From contig JBBBDQ010001294.1 of NCBI GenBank assembly GCA_037127315.1, positions 853,501 to 917,500 of the forward strand: a stretch of DNA of 64,000 bases. The letters are read 5' to 3'. The DNA is from Ascarosepion bandense (Eukaryota > Mollusca > Cephalopoda > Sepiida > Sepiidae). The position numbers and the translations under genes are program-made. The notes beneath the pieces are model-generated. The model was not told the DNA's origin and did no database searches. It saw only the letters and a list, made by a program, of their open reading frames with translations. Each line of letters starts with the position of its first letter. Position 1 is the stretch's first letter. Of the stretch, positions 63,372 through 64,000 are shown in pieces.

Positions 63372-63640
63372 CGGATAGGAGAAAGATGGAAAACAAGGAG
63401 ACAGAAAATGGCAAATAATGTTACATTTAACCTTTTTGAGATAGTAGCTATCAGGGAAGTAAGTATACGGAAGGGAGTTCAATAGGCGGGAAGTACGAGA
63501 AAAGAAACTGTTAGAGTAGAAGTAGCAGTTACATTTGACTGTTTTGACGGTAAGAATATAGGACCTGGAAGCCAGTCTAGTAGCCAATCATGTGGTCGGG
63601 ACACCAGGGAAAGAAGCTCGTCAGAGCGGATATTGATGAC
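63372..63640 (-). pseudogene. Jockey/CR1-like non-LTR fragment
   Basis: The minus frame from 63587 keeps ATRLASRSYILTVKTVKCNC, YFYSNSFFSRTSRLLNSLPY and FPDSYYLKKVKCNIICHFLS, the family C-terminus, before running into RTE and GC-rich sequence. Confidence 0.75.
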
Positions 63641-64000
63641 TGAGCCTGTAACGTGCATGCAATGCAGTATCCTAAGAATAAGTTCCTATTCATCTATGCT
63701 TTTCATTATCTGTCAAACGACGTCGTATTTTGTCGAAATGAGTTATTTTCTTTCTGATAAGTTCTCGTCATCGTCTGACTCGGTTGTTTGTGACGATAGA
63801 GTCGTTTGCCATATACATCTTACGATCATTCGAAAATTGAAAGGGAGATCGAGAAAGACATAAAGGAATGAAAGAGAAATTCCCACTTTGCTAGAGTAAG
63901 TGCACCGGTGATTTGGGAATGCACAATTTTCGGTCTAAGTTATGAAATAAGAAGATAAATCTAGGTCGTATAGCTATCGTCTCTTGGAATCGATATCTTG
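63641..64000. other. Unique DNA to window end
   Basis: A 76-codon plus frame (63633-63863) has no recognised domain. Nothing else is seen. Confidence 0.35.

Noticed and set aside
62794..63587. Long overlapping frames on both strands in the GC-rich island, up to 218 codons
   Set aside because: Stops are rare in GC-rich DNA; the frames overlap on both strands, and the longest runs through Jockey-like and RTE sequence.
1..64000. CRISPR arrays, operons or bacterial regulatory signals
   Set aside because: No regular spacer-repeat array; the content is clearly eukaryotic.

Overview
This is an intergenic or intronic stretch of a large, AT-rich animal genome, almost completely built from transposable elements and simple repeats. 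Several features point to a mollusc, most likely a coleoid cephalopod of the octopus type: many RTE-like retrotransposon fragments with (GAA)n 3' tails; tRNA-derived SINEs; the ATGCTAGCATGG plus (GAT)n repeat terminus near 4.2 kb; and very long (TA)n and (CA)n tracts. This assignment rests on pattern recognition, not on a search. I see no convincing complete host protein-coding gene. One short exon-like segment (58509-58623) and one GC-rich island (62766-63250) are the only places where host gene parts seem possible.

Layout. 0-6 kb: three Jockey/CR1-like non-LTR relics on the minus strand, with a SINE inside one, then an RTE reverse-transcriptase fragment followed by an inverted RTE fragment. 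6.8-9.9 kb: an LTR with a primer-binding-like site, RTE pieces, and a 5S rRNA-like sequence fused to a tRNA-type SINE. 10-15 kb: fold-back elements, microsatellites and a hammerhead-ribozyme repeat. 15.8-17.7 kb: an AT-rich satellite with dimeric 125-bp units. 17.7-25.4 kb: an R2-like 3' fragment, a mariner relic, two Helitron-like elements in opposite orientation, two more hammerhead repeats and large fold-backs. 27-29.6 kb: RTE 3' ends, one with internal tandem amplification. 31-38 kb: mostly unique AT-rich DNA. 38-46 kb: dense RTE, hammerhead-like fold-backs, a near-identical second R2-like fragment and a U2 snRNA-headed repeat. 46-63 kb: diverged tandem repeats, SINEs (one nested in another), a second LTR, a hammerhead repeat with two cleavage-site motifs 298 bp apart, and long unique AT-rich DNA. 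The right end carries the GC-rich island between transposon fragments.

The most interesting signal is the set of short repeats carrying hammerhead ribozyme cores (CTGANGA, a stem-loop, then GAAA). The family at 13.9, 21.7, 22.7 and 55.5 kb fits the type I hammerhead fold closely, and its copies end at (TA)n tracts. The copy at 55.5 kb has the layout expected of a retrozyme, a small non-coding retroelement copied through self-cleaved RNA. Other fold-back families at 10.4, 25.1, 40-43.8, 51.5 and 61.4 kb carry looser cores like those reported in Penelope-like elements. The coding relics do not work together as an operon or pathway; they are independent insertions, most of them 5'-truncated and decayed.
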